From the NCBI GenBank assembly GCA_003635265.1, contig PYIZ01000052.1, forward strand, positions 184,414 to 248,413: a stretch of 64,000 nt of DNA. Direction: 5' to 3'. Under the pieces are notes generated by a model, which worked only from the letters and a program-made list of their open reading frames with translations, searched no databases and had not been told where the DNA came from. Shown in pieces: positions 51,807 to 60,785 of this stretch (its first letter is position 1; each line of letters begins with the position of its first letter). Both the position numbers and the translations under genes were made by a program. The stretch is from Candidatus Poribacteria bacterium. GTDB lineage: Bacteria; Poribacteria; WGA-4E; PCPOR2b.

Positions 51807-52804
51807 CGAGGATCCTCGCTTCGCGGGACTTCAACAGTAATCCCACCTTTTTTATCGGTATTTCGCCAATCGATCAATCGACGCAGCCCATCTTCTATAT
51901 CGACTTTCCACCGGAAGCCTAAATCCTGTTCAGCGGCTTGGGTAGAACCGATCCGGTTCGTCACAAAAGTTTGACCAGCGGGTTCATACTGAATCTCAAG
52001 ATCACTGCCCGTCAACCGCAGCAGCAGCGCCGTCAGCGCCTTAATTGATGTGCCGATACCTCGTCCAACATTGTAGTTTTTGTCGGTCACGTCAGCCTGC
52101 ATGGCACAAACGTTCGCATGGGCAATATCACTTGCGTAGATGAAGTCGTACTGTTGGCTGCCATCTCCGTAAACAATTGGGGGCAATCCCTGATCGATAC
52201 GGTCTAGAATCTTCATCATGACAGCGGTATAAGCTCCCTTATAATCTTGGCGAGGACCGTAGGCGTTCATGTAACGCAGCCCTACCCAATCCAGATTGTA
52301 ACGGTGTCCAAAAGCCTTAAACATCTGCTCACCGGCAATCTTGGTTGCGCCATAGAAAGTGTAGTTGTTATAAGGATGCTCCTCCGTCATTGGCAACTCG
52401 ACAGCGTCTCCATATACGGAAGCGGAGGAAGAAAAGACCACTCGTTCTACCCCCTGTTTAGTTGCTGCTTCCAGTACGTTGAAAGTACCTCCAATGTTGA
52501 CTTCAAAGGCGGAGCGAGGGTATTCGTGGCAATGTAATAACCAAAGCGCTGCCAAATGGAACACACCGTGAATCCCCTGCATCGCTGACTCCAATATATC
52601 ACGGTGCAGTATATCGCCGCCGTGGGGATATATTGAGACTCTAGAATCTTTCAGCGCAGCCCGCAAATTTTCTTGGAGTCCTCGCGTGAAATTATCGTAC
52701 ACAATAATCTCAGCGACGTCTGTCTCGATTAACTGATCCACGACATGGCTTCCAATAAAGCCGGCTCCACCAATAACTAGGATACGTTTATCTTTTAGCT
52801 CCAT
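51803..52804 (-). CDS. NAD-dependent nucleotide-sugar epimerase/dehydratase
   Basis: 333 residues, extended SDR. Rossmann motif GGAGFIGSHVVDQL, then FHLAAL, SSSASVYG and the catalytic YGATK (YxxxK) near residue 150, with Asp-bearing YDNFTRGLQENL at beta-2. Fits UDP-glucose/GlcNAc 4-epimerase or decarboxylase-like enzymes. Overlaps the DegT aminotransferase gene by 4 bases (ATGA). Confidence 0.9.
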   Translation of the reverse strand: MELKDKRILVIGGAGFIGSHVVDQLIETDVAEIIVYDNFTRGLQENLRAALKDSRVSIYPHGGDILHRDILESAMQGIHGVFHLAALWLLHCHEYPRSAFEVNIGGTFNVLEAATKQGVERVVFSSSASVYGDAVELPMTEEHPYNNYTFYGATKIAGEQMFKAFGHRYNLDWVGLRYMNAYGPRQDYKGAYTAVMMKILDRIDQGLPPIVYGDGSQQYDFIYASDIAHANVCAMQADVTDKNYNVGRGIGTSIKALTALLLRLTGSDLEIQYEPAGQTFVTNRIGSTQAAEQDLGFRWKVDIEDGLRRLIDWRNTDKKGGITVEVPRSEDPR

Positions 52805-52983
52805 AATGAATTTACCGCAGAGACACAGAGAACGCAGAGGAAAAACGTAAGGCGTGAATTATTTGCGATGATTCGCGCAGATTCGTGGGTGTTTCCCGTC
52901 CGGCGAAGCGAGAATCCTTGATTTATCGGGATTTTCCGGTTTTCCGTTTTTCTCTGTGCCCTCTGCGCCTCGGCGGTGATTTT
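52805..52983. repeat. Dispersed CACAGAGAA / CGCGCAGATTCGTGG-type repeat
   Basis: Contains CGCAGAGACACAGAGAACGCAGAGG at the left, TCGCGCAGATTCGTGG at 52873-52888 (also at 13814-13829), and CTCTGTGCCCTCTGCGCCTC at the right, giving an inverted arrangement. Separates the epimerase from the acetyltransferase. No gene seen. Confidence 0.55.
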
Positions 52984-53565
52984 TCAATAATCGGAAGATA
53001 TGAGCCGATTATTGCGACACTGATATCTTCGGCGACAGCAATCACACTGTGCGGCATTGTCTATCAATTTCAGACGGGTTCCACATTGACACATCCAACC
53101 GTGTTGCCGCGCAGGGTTGCCGTAAACTAAGGCGTAGTCGGGGACATCCCGCGTTACCACGGATCCTGCACCGATAAAAGCGTGTTCTCCAATAGTGATG
53201 CCGCAGACAATCGTTGCATTGGCACCAATTGTTGCGCCGCGTTTTACCAACGTGGAATCGTATTCATCAATAGTTCTGGGCACAGCACTTCTCGGATTGA
53301 TGACGTTTGTGAACACCGCTGAGGGACCGCAGAAGACATCGTCTTCGATTGTAACCTTCTTGTAAACGGAGACATTGTTTTGGATCTTGACGTTGTTTCC
53401 GACGCATACGCCGCTATCAATATTGACGTTCTGCCCAAGTATGCAATCGCGTCCGATTCGGCTGTCCTTCATAATATGGCAGAAATGCCAAATCTTGGTG
53501 CCATCGCCAATTGAAACGGGCTCATCGATATAAGAGGATTCGTGAACAAAATAGGATTTTTCCAT
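52984..53565 (-). CDS. WbpD-like left-handed beta-helix N-acetyltransferase
   Basis: 193 residues. Hexapeptide repeats (IGDGTKI, IGRDCI, IGANATI, IGEHAFIGAGSVV) define the left-handed beta-helix; YGNPARQHGWMCQCG is the conserved tail of WbpD/WlbB-type enzymes, which acetylate UDP-2-acetamido-3-amino-2,3-dideoxy-glucuronate. The C-terminus has a Cys cluster (CQCG ... CDCCRRR) that looks like a zinc knuckle and is not standard. Neighbours complete the pathway. Confidence 0.9.
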   Translation of the reverse strand: MEKSYFVHESSYIDEPVSIGDGTKIWHFCHIMKDSRIGRDCILGQNVNIDSGVCVGNNVKIQNNVSVYKKVTIEDDVFCGPSAVFTNVINPRSAVPRTIDEYDSTLVKRGATIGANATIVCGITIGEHAFIGAGSVVTRDVPDYALVYGNPARQHGWMCQCGTRLKLIDNAAQCDCCRRRYQCRNNRLISSDY

Positions 53566-53607
53566 ATAGTTCCCCTTTTTCGACGATATAAACGCTATGA
53601 TTTGCCA

Positions 53608-54630
53608 TCACATTTTGATGTCCACTGGTTCGCCGTTCCGATTGCGTGATTGCTGCGCTGCTTGTAGGACTCGTACAACGCGAAGCCCATCTCTGCCATC
53701 GCTTCTAGGTCTGCGGTGATTTGCGATACAGTCGAGAAAATGTTGACATTCCAATTTGAGCGGCTCCGTCATCTTGATATACGGTATTGTGACATCACCA
53801 AATCGTGGACTTAGGGCTTCACCATAAGAAGAATAACCTGTGCTGTGGTTGACCCCTTTGTTGTAAATTTTAACCATTTCTGTGGTTTCCATATCGTCAA
53901 AAACGACCATTTTTTCGCTGCCGACAATTGTTGTTAACCGCAGTTTATGGGGGTCTAGCCAACTCAGTTGGATATGCGCCATTATTCCATCGGGAAATTG
54001 AAGGTTGACGAAAACTACATCGTCAATTCCGTCTTGTAGATAGGCTGCCCCACGAGCGGATACGTTCTCCGGTTCAGCATCAAGCAGGTACATAGCGATA
54101 GATAAATCGTGGGGTGCAAGGCTCCACATCGCATTTTCATCATAGCGGATTCTCCCTAAGTTGACCCGTTGTGCATAGAGATAGTGGATCTGCCCCAGTT
54201 CCCCTGACTGGATGAGATCTTTCAGCTTTTCGATCGCCGGATGGTATTCCATCAGGTGCCCGACCATCAGGATGTGATCCGTATCTTCAGAGAGTTCGAC
54301 CAATTCGACAGCGTGTTGTACCTCCAGTGTCAACGGTTTTTCGATAAAGAGATGTTTGTCATGCTGAAGGGCTTTAAGGGCAAAAGTATAATGTGTACGC
54401 GCTGGCGTTGCGATGATAATCGCATCGAGATCGGGATCGTTCAGCAGGGTGTCATAGTCATCAGTGACCATGAGATATGGATATTGCTCTTTGGCACTAG
54501 CGAGACGACTCGTATCTAGATCGCAGCAAACTTTGACACAACAATCGGGTAGTTGATCAAAGTTCCGAAGCAGATTTGGCCCCCAATACCCTAAGCCGAT
54601 CATTCCAAGGGTTATCTTGGATTTTTTCAT
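53608..54630 (-). CDS. WbpB/WlbA-like Gfo/Idh dehydrogenase
   Basis: 340 residues. Rossmann GMIGLGYWGPNLLRNF, then FIEKPLTLE near residue 95 and HDLSIAMYLL near 175, typical of WlbA/WbpB that oxidises the 3-position of UDP-N-acetylglucosaminuronate. It is the first gene of the sugar-nucleotide operon (reading leftward) and begins downstream of a repeat-filled spacer. No clear promoter was found in that spacer. Confidence 0.9.
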   Translation of the reverse strand: MKKSKITLGMIGLGYWGPNLLRNFDQLPDCCVKVCCDLDTSRLASAKEQYPYLMVTDDYDTLLNDPDLDAIIIATPARTHYTFALKALQHDKHLFIEKPLTLEVQHAVELVELSEDTDHILMVGHLMEYHPAIEKLKDLIQSGELGQIHYLYAQRVNLGRIRYDENAMWSLAPHDLSIAMYLLDAEPENVSARGAAYLQDGIDDVVFVNLQFPDGIMAHIQLSWLDPHKLRLTTIVGSEKMVVFDDMETTEMVKIYNKGVNHSTGYSSYGEALSPRFGDVTIPYIKMTEPLKLECQHFLDCIANHRRPRSDGRDGLRVVRVLQAAQQSRNRNGEPVDIKM

Positions 54631-54926
54631 GTCATTATTTCAATCCACGCTTTTTAGGTTCTGTTGACATTTATGCGAAACCCATCTACGATTCGTTGAT
54701 AAGTAAACCATCGTAGAGGCAAGTTTTCGTTGCCCAAAGGGTTGAGGAACCCAATCCCTACGGGTTATTTATGGTTGTTGTACGTACAGGTTAGGAAACC
54801 TGTACCCACGAGGTGTTCAACGGCCAGGCAAGATGCTCGACCTACGGAGAGGGAATTTTGTTGGGGTTCACGGGTTCCATGTTCAACCCAACCTACGTAC
54901 CGTCAGATGTCCACGCGCCCTAGTTC
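54631..54926. repeat. Spacer packed with REP-like palindromes
   Basis: Holds GGTTCTGTTGACATTT (54657-54672; also 18659-18674), the perfect hairpin TACAGGTT-AGGA-AACCTGTA (54785-54804), CGACCTACGG (54838-54847) and GTTCAACCCAACCTACG (54881-54897), whose near-identical copy is at 60878-60894. 296 bases without a gene. Confidence 0.75.
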
Positions 54927-55880
54927 TTAGTATCCCTTTTGCTTATCCACAACATTTTCTAATGGCTCGCCTTTAACATAGCGATGTAAGTTTTCAACGA
55001 ATAGCTGCATGGCACGCGCGCGGATGTGCTGCGATGCCCCTGCACTATGGCCGGTTAAGATTACGTTAGGTTCGCTCCATAGGGGACTATCCGGTGGACA
55101 CGGCTCAACGTAGGTCACATCCAAGCCTGCTGCTGCCAATTTACCACTGCGAAGTGCAGCGATTAAGGCATCTTCATCGATGATTCTTCCTCGACTGACG
55201 TTGACAAGGTAGCTGCCATTTGGCAATAAATTGAACTGTTCGTGTGACAGAAGTTTATGTGTTCCGGGGGTGCTTGGGCAGCAAACCATCACCACGTTGG
55301 ACTGCGCCATCATCTCCGGTAGCCAATCCAGTTTCCCAAGTTGAGTCACCGTATCTGGCTTTTCCATAGATTCCGGATCAACAGCAATTACATTAAACTC
55401 AAATGCTTTTGCCCGCGCGGCGACTGCACGACCAATGCCACCAAGCCCCAGAATCCCCATTGTCATCCCCGCCAATTCGATACACGGCACACGTTCCCAA
55501 TGCTTGCGTTTCATAAACTCCAGTTGCGCGGGGATGCTGCGTGTAAGCGAGAGCAAGAGCGCGAAGGCGTGCTCAGAAATTTGCCGCCCGTACAACCTTC
55601 GACAATTTGTCAGGACCACATCGCTTGCTTTGAAAGCAGGGTACATGAAGCCTTCAACACCTGCATGTGGCTGATGCACCCATCGTAATGATTCGGCTTT
55701 TGGGAAGTCCGCTTCACCGATTGAGCCATAGATAATCTCGATTTCGGAGAGGTGGTCGCCAAGCTGTTCCCCCGGTGGCAGGAGGTGTATTTCGGCCTCC
55801 GGCGGGGCATCGTTGAGCATGGCTTCAACTTCCGGTGCTTGACGGCTTGCAATGAGAATTTTTGGGTTAGGCATTATCAT
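54927..55880 (-). CDS. D-2-hydroxyacid dehydrogenase (NAD-dependent)
   Basis: 317 residues. NAD-binding motif GILGLGGIGRAVAARA near residue 150, catalytic Arg in NVSRGRIIDEDAL near 233 and His in VILTGHSAGAS near 283, with a preceding acidic residue. Likely interconverts a 2-oxoacid and D-2-hydroxyacid, substrate unknown. Isolated between a palindromic spacer and queC; no operon partner is obvious. Confidence 0.9.
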   Translation of the reverse strand: MIMPNPKILIASRQAPEVEAMLNDAPPEAEIHLLPPGEQLGDHLSEIEIIYGSIGEADFPKAESLRWVHQPHAGVEGFMYPAFKASDVVLTNCRRLYGRQISEHAFALLLSLTRSIPAQLEFMKRKHWERVPCIELAGMTMGILGLGGIGRAVAARAKAFEFNVIAVDPESMEKPDTVTQLGKLDWLPEMMAQSNVVMVCCPSTPGTHKLLSHEQFNLLPNGSYLVNVSRGRIIDEDALIAALRSGKLAAAGLDVTYVEPCPPDSPLWSEPNVILTGHSAGASQHIRARAMQLFVENLHRYVKGEPLENVVDKQKGY

Positions 55881-55943
55881 TCCTTTCGCGAGTTGTATGG
55901 GCTATGTTGGAAAACATCCTGAAGATTTTTTTGCCAAAGCAAT

Positions 55944-56633
55944 TCAAGTTTTATAGATCGTTGGATCCACGACACCCGCTTCTTCAAATCCCTTTATCCG
56001 TAACAGACAGCTATCACACGCGCCACACGCTTTGCCTTGTGGATCGGGGTCGTAACAACTGAGGGTGAGTCCGTAGTCAACGCCGAGTTCCGCACCCTTT
56101 CGTATGATTTGTGCTTTAGTCATTGAGATCAGGGGCGTTTCGATCTTTAGCTTCGCTGTCCCTTCAACCCCAGCCTTCGTTGCCAAATTTCCCATTCGCT
56201 GATACGCTTCAATATATTCGGGTCTACAGTCGGGATAGCCGCTATAATCGAGTGCATTGACACCGATGAAAATTGTGTCGATTTCTAACGTCTCCGCCCA
56301 AGCGAGCGCGAAAGAGAGGAATATCGTGTTTCGTGCAGGAACGTAGGTGATCGGGATACCCGTTCCGATTTCCTGATCCGATCGCTCTTTGGGAACATCA
56401 ATGTCATCCGTCAACGCAGAACCACCGAATGCGCGCAGATCTATATCAATAATGACATGCTTTTTTGCTCCCATTTTCTGCGAGATCCGCTCTGCGCTGT
56501 CGAGTTCCAAGACGTGTCGTTGACCGTACCGGAAGCTCATGGTGTATACGTCGTAGCCTTGGGATTGTGCAATTGCGAGTATTGTCGTGGAATCAACACC
56601 CCCGCTTAAAAGCACTACCGCTTTTTTTGCCAA
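55944..56633 (-). CDS. queC: 7-cyano-7-deazaguanine synthase QueC
   Basis: 229 residues. ATP-dependent step of queuosine synthesis (preQ0). The ATP-pyrophosphatase motif LLSGGVDSTT lies at 8-17 and the C-terminal zinc motif GKACGACDSCLLRIKGF near 205. The start is a TTG at 56633 with an AGGAGG eight bases upstream; the ATG just upstream is followed at once by a stop. A strong promoter lies at 56716-56744. Other queuosine genes are not in the window. Confidence 0.93.
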   Translation of the reverse strand: MAKKAVVLLSGGVDSTTILAIAQSQGYDVYTMSFRYGQRHVLELDSAERISQKMGAKKHVIIDIDLRAFGGSALTDDIDVPKERSDQEIGTGIPITYVPARNTIFLSFALAWAETLEIDTIFIGVNALDYSGYPDCRPEYIEAYQRMGNLATKAGVEGTAKLKIETPLISMTKAQIIRKGAELGVDYGLTLSCYDPDPQGKACGACDSCLLRIKGFEEAGVVDPTIYKT

Positions 56634-56715
56634 CCTACATTCCTCCTTCGCTTATGAAAAATGTGAGATCTGTCCCACCGATGATTAGAGTTATCAGCGT
56701 GGATTCAAGCATTTG

Positions 56716-56744
56716 ATTATAGCCAAACATCAGAAAATCCTCAA
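56716..56744 (-). promoter_or_regulatory. Sigma70-type promoter for queC
   Basis: Minus-strand -35 TTGAGG (56744-56739), 17-base spacer, consensus -10 TATAAT (56721-56716), 83 bases from the TTG start. Confidence 0.65.
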
Positions 56745-56773
56745 GCGAAAATGACCTGACCTTCACCGCTAAG

Positions 56774-57760
56774 TTAATCACATTTTATATGCCTCAGTTT
56801 TTCAGCGGCGTTGAACACCTGCTCAACTGTTATGGCTTCTATGACCGCACAACTACCCTTTCCACACCCACCGGGACGCTTGCCGGGATGGCACGGGTTG
56901 CAACCGAGTTCCATGCCGCTGTGGACAACGATGTGTTCCTCACCATAGGGTCCATTGCGATGGTGGTTCGTCGATCCGAAGATACTAACGACAGGGGTTC
57001 CGACAGCAACTGCAATGTGCATTGGTCCTGTATCATTGCCGATATAGAAATCGCAGGCTGCGATAAGTGCAGCGACCTGACACAAATCGTCTGCTTTGAC
57101 GCAAATCGGTTGCCGGTGCATCAGATTGGCAACTTTCGCCTGCAGCTCCCGCTCGTCAGGTCCAGCAAATAAAAGAATCTGCGCGTTCCATTTTTCGCAC
57201 AACCGGTCAGCAATCTGTGCAAAGCTTTCTGGTCCCCATAATTTGTAAACCCAGTTTCCGCCGGGGTGTATCCCAACCAGTACCTGATGTCGATTAACTC
57301 CATTTTTGGTTAAAAACGCATCACGCTTTGAAAGGCTTGAAGGGGTGAATTGAAGTTGCGGGCGCGCACCATCGACATTGAGACCGCGCTGCTGAAGCAC
57401 ATCGAGGTATCGGGTAACGGCGTGGATATTTCCTCTCCTTAGCCGCATGCCCCAATGTTTCCCACCCACGAACCGTGACCATACACTATCTCGGAGATCC
57501 ACGACCAGATCGAACTCTTCGCGACGCAGCAATTTAATTAGGCAGATTTTCCCCCACCAGCTAGCGTGTTCACCGCGATTATCGTACACAAGGACCTGAT
57601 CTACTTGTGGGTCGGCAGCCAACAGATCGAAGGCGCGAACGCCAACGAGGAAGGTAATCTTCGCATCGGGGAAATGTTGGCGTAACGGGCTGATGACTGC
57701 TGTTGAAAGGACAGCGTCACCGATAAAGCTGAAGCTGAAAACCAGAATCTTTTCGATCAT
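56774..57760 (-). CDS. Glycosyltransferase family 9 (heptosyltransferase-like)
   Basis: 328 residues. GT9 signatures: FIGDAVLSTAVISPLRQHFP at the start, HPGGNWVYKLWGPESFAQIA near 175 and GNDTGPMHIAVAVGTPVVSIFG near 245. The family transfers ADP-heptose to lipopolysaccharide core, or other sugars to lipids. No signal peptide. The start overlaps the stop of the internally deleted glycosyltransferase gene by 4 bases (ATGA). Confidence 0.9.
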   Translation of the reverse strand: MIEKILVFSFSFIGDAVLSTAVISPLRQHFPDAKITFLVGVRAFDLLAADPQVDQVLVYDNRGEHASWWGKICLIKLLRREEFDLVVDLRDSVWSRFVGGKHWGMRLRRGNIHAVTRYLDVLQQRGLNVDGARPQLQFTPSSLSKRDAFLTKNGVNRHQVLVGIHPGGNWVYKLWGPESFAQIADRLCEKWNAQILLFAGPDERELQAKVANLMHRQPICVKADDLCQVAALIAACDFYIGNDTGPMHIAVAVGTPVVSIFGSTNHHRNGPYGEEHIVVHSGMELGCNPCHPGKRPGGCGKGSCAVIEAITVEQVFNAAEKLRHIKCD

Positions 57761-58311
57761 GATGTGCAGTGGTGGTCAGGGCACATTTTTGTGGCGTGCG
57801 CTTCAATTAGTCTGACGGCGGTTGTTAAACCGTCTTCCATTTCGATTTTTTCCATCAATGCTTTTGCCTTCTCCGGCATTGATTGAGAAGAGATAACTTG
57901 GTTGATACGTTTTGCCAACCGCTTGGGGGTCATATCCTGACGGTGGAGGGGTTTGGGAGCGACGCCGATTTTGCGTAAGGTACATCCCCAATACGGCTGA
58001 TCTGCTTCGTACAGAATACCTTCCTTCACAATGAGAATTGCTGATTGAAGTGGATTCTTGATTTGCACAATCGCATCCATCGCTTGATCCAAACGATCTA
58101 AATCAAAAGGAGCGCCGACGGGGTAGAAGTCAACGCCGCGTTCGGTAAATCGATCCCGATAAATTTCTGACGTGCAAACACGAACCTTGTGTCCCTGTTT
58201 TAATAACCGATCAGAGAGGGCGAGAAACGGTTGGACATCACCGGTTGATCCCCATGTGCTGAGTACAATTCGGAGTTTCCTAGTATCCTTTCTGGATTGT
58301 CGATTGATCAT
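57757..58311 (-). pseudogene. Internally deleted GT1/GT28-type glycosyltransferase remnant
   Basis: 184 residues whose ends match a roughly 400-residue UDP-glycosyltransferase, with the middle missing. Residues 12-80 match the N-terminal GT28 domain (STWGSTGDVQPFLALSDRLL, then PVGAPFDLD), and from about 108 it jumps to the C-terminal region (DQPYWGCTLRKIGVAPKPL, then LTTAVRLIE). The donor-binding HHGGAGT segment is absent, so it should be inactive. The frame stays open and is coupled to the GT9 gene, so a short protein may still be made. Listed as pseudogene on functional grounds. Confidence 0.7.
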
Positions 58312-58333
58312 CTGCTTAGTTATGTATTTTCTA

Positions 58334-59809
58334 CTACTTGGTTATTGCATAAAACTGAATTTGGCTCCCCTTTTGATTGCGTAGGCAAACGACTAGTTCG
58401 GGTAGATCATCGTTGTCAGCGTCGGCAATTTTCATATCTACTATCCGTCCGTCGAGCAACGGGCTTCTCCAACCCTCCACATACAAATCTCCCTTTTGTT
58501 CAAGGATGATGAATTGATCTGAAAACTCAAGGGTACTCGGCAGGTTTTTCACCGTCCCAACAATCTCCGGCGTGCTATCCCCGTTCAGATCGCCGATGGT
58601 AACTCCCTCACCGAAGATCGGTGGTGTTTGCCATGAGAGCTGCGTTGTGTTGTTGTCAACGTGATAGATTTGCAGATGTCCCTCCAAATCAACAACGGCA
58701 ACTTCGCTTGTGGAGCGATCTATCGCCATTACATGGGTAGCAATTGAATGGAAATTGACCGGCAAGGGGCAGGGGTGTTTCAGGTGAATTTTTCCCATAC
58801 GCCACACCCAACAACTCGTCGATTGTCCGCGATAGGTCAGTTGATTGGCATCAGTTTCCCCAAAGATTAGCCGCTCGCCACTTTGGGCAAGACATACCGA
58901 ATCTTCTGCGAAAGTTGTTACCTCTGGGTCCGCTCCCCATTCGATCCGCTGCGTTCGATTCGGCGGGATACCGATATAAATTTCATCTCGGTCATTCTCA
59001 TTCCGGTCTGCGGCAAGCATTATCCGTCGGGGTCGCGCCAAAACCGGTGTCTCATCGGTGCCGTATCGTGCCTCTGAAAGGTCAGGGTGTTTCCAAAGAT
59101 CCACACCACTCCATTTTAATATTTTTACACCCTTTTCGTCCGCAACCAACACTTCGTTAAAACCATCACCGTCCGGATCTGCCACCTCGATTGCAAGTGC
59201 AAAATAGTCCATATCCGGCAAACTTTGCCATTTGAGGAAGTAGGGTTGAAGGCTCGCGTCAGGTGCTGTCGCATAGAGTCCCGCCAACGCAGCAATTGGG
59301 GATAGTTGACGATTGGCAACATATCGGAGATACCCTGTCTTCACATCCCACAAAAAGAGATTGAGGTTGACCACCAGATCCAGCTTTGTGATGTGCCCCG
59401 TGATGAGCCATCGACTTCCCAAGGATTTGCCATACTGTTTCACCTGCTCAGGAGTCAAAAGACTGCCATCCGTGGGGTATTGACGCCAATCTAAGCGTTC
59501 TGAGCCAATAAGGGCCTCGCCAATCGCCTCTGTTAATTGGGATGCAAGCAGACTTGTCAAAACACGGGTAACCATTTTTAGATCTGGTTCTGTTGCGTTT
59601 AAGGGAATCAACGCGATTTTATCCTCGCCGGAATCCTTCGGTAATTCCGCAATAATCTCACCTGCGATATCCCGCATAGCGGGATTGAGATCTCGCTCCG
59701 GCGCAGCAAAAGCTGGTGTTATACAGCACCAAAAGAAGATAAAAATGGTAAGAGGGAGGCAAATTTTAATATTAAAGGAATCGTGAGTCTTTGTAGTATT
59801 TTGCGTCAT
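58334..59809 (-). CDS. Secreted FG-GAP/VCBS repeat-like protein
   Basis: 491 residues. A hydrophobic signal peptide lies at 15-35 (ITPAFAAP cleavage site). The N-terminal half (40-160) resembles a FlgO/CsgG-like fold (KIALIPLNATEPDLK, SRWLITGHITKLD). The C-terminal half has FG-GAP-like blade motifs such as DPDGDGFNEVLVADEKGV, DLNGDSTPEIVGTV and DADNDDLPELVVCL, calcium-binding loops of a beta-propeller. Probably exported to periplasm or surface. Divergent from the J-domain gene. AGGAG precedes the ATG. Confidence 0.8.
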   Translation of the reverse strand: MTQNTTKTHDSFNIKICLPLTIFIFFWCCITPAFAAPERDLNPAMRDIAGEIIAELPKDSGEDKIALIPLNATEPDLKMVTRVLTSLLASQLTEAIGEALIGSERLDWRQYPTDGSLLTPEQVKQYGKSLGSRWLITGHITKLDLVVNLNLFLWDVKTGYLRYVANRQLSPIAALAGLYATAPDASLQPYFLKWQSLPDMDYFALAIEVADPDGDGFNEVLVADEKGVKILKWSGVDLWKHPDLSEARYGTDETPVLARPRRIMLAADRNENDRDEIYIGIPPNRTQRIEWGADPEVTTFAEDSVCLAQSGERLIFGETDANQLTYRGQSTSCWVWRMGKIHLKHPCPLPVNFHSIATHVMAIDRSTSEVAVVDLEGHLQIYHVDNNTTQLSWQTPPIFGEGVTIGDLNGDSTPEIVGTVKNLPSTLEFSDQFIILEQKGDLYVEGWRSPLLDGRIVDMKIADADNDDLPELVVCLRNQKGSQIQFYAITK

Positions 59810-59930
59810 TCGTCACTCCTGATACTTTGCACATCACGTTTCAGTTAAAGTTTATCTTGACAAAACAGAGCCGTGTGTGGAATTATAAAGTGTCGTTACA
59901 CTTACTGTCAATTGGCCACCACCAAATCAG

Positions 59931-60785
59931 ATGCAAATTCCAGACTACTACCGCACATTAGAAATAGATCGCCGCGCAACAGCAGAGGATATTAAACAGG
60001 CATACCGTAAGCAGGTGAAGCGGCACCACCCCGATAAAAATCCGGGGCGGGAGAAGTATGCCGAGCGCATGTTTCGCCGCATCTGTATCGCCTATGAAAT
60101 TCTTAGCAATCCCCAACGGAAGTTGAAGTATGATCTCACCCTCAAGTCGGTAGATATAGAGCACGCGTGGCACCCTCGCCCTTTTGAAGATCTCCGGAAA
60201 TCAAACCAAACTCGACACAAATATCAGCTTATGTTTCAGGAGCTGCTGAACGAGAACATTGAAGCGGGTATCGAAATCTACGAGCAGTTGCAACATGAAA
60301 GGAGAAAGGGCTGCATTGACGACTTTTTGGGCTATGCGGACAGTCGTGACTGCGAATTTCTCGTCGCAGAAGCCTACCAGACGCTTGGGCATTATCGAAG
60401 AGCTATGGGAATTTATGAATCGTTAATCGAGTCCGAAAAGCGGCGTCCCTGTTTTCATCACTTCATTGATGAAATCAAGGAACGACTGAAACGGGTCTAT
60501 TTCCGTGTCCTCACGAACCCTCAGAACCTTGAAGATATTCCAACCGATTTGGAAAAGATTCGCGCTTTGAACCTCTCGAAACGTGAAACGGCATGGATTT
60601 ATAAAAGATTATCGGAGTGCTACATTGATATTAATCAGATTAACCAGGCAAAAGAGATGCTGAATATGGCATTTGAACTTTACCCGGGCATGGCGGGTGC
60701 GAAAAAGATTTGTCAACAGTTAGGCATGGAACACTTACTGTTGCGAAACGGCAAACGGATCCCAACAACCGCTCGGATGCCTTAG
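59931..60785 (+). CDS. J-domain protein (DnaJ-like co-chaperone)
   Basis: 284 residues. A J domain at 5-70 with the HPD motif (KRHHPDKNPG) and the usual YEILSNPQRKLKYD helix. The rest is helical and TPR-like (CYIDINQINQAKEMLNMAF), with no Gly/Phe region or zinc finger, so it is a type III J protein. It should stimulate a DnaK partner, with specificity given by the C-terminal repeats. The spacer upstream contains TTGACA (59857-59862), but no well-spaced -10. Confidence 0.87.
   Translation: MQIPDYYRTLEIDRRATAEDIKQAYRKQVKRHHPDKNPGREKYAERMFRRICIAYEILSNPQRKLKYDLTLKSVDIEHAWHPRPFEDLRKSNQTRHKYQLMFQELLNENIEAGIEIYEQLQHERRKGCIDDFLGYADSRDCEFLVAEAYQTLGHYRRAMGIYESLIESEKRRPCFHHFIDEIKERLKRVYFRVLTNPQNLEDIPTDLEKIRALNLSKRETAWIYKRLSECYIDINQINQAKEMLNMAFELYPGMAGAKKICQQLGMEHLLLRNGKRIPTTARMP

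Noticed and set aside
59857..59889. Promoter for the J-domain gene (TTGACA with TATAAA)
   Set aside because: Spacing of about 21 bases is too long to support with confidence.
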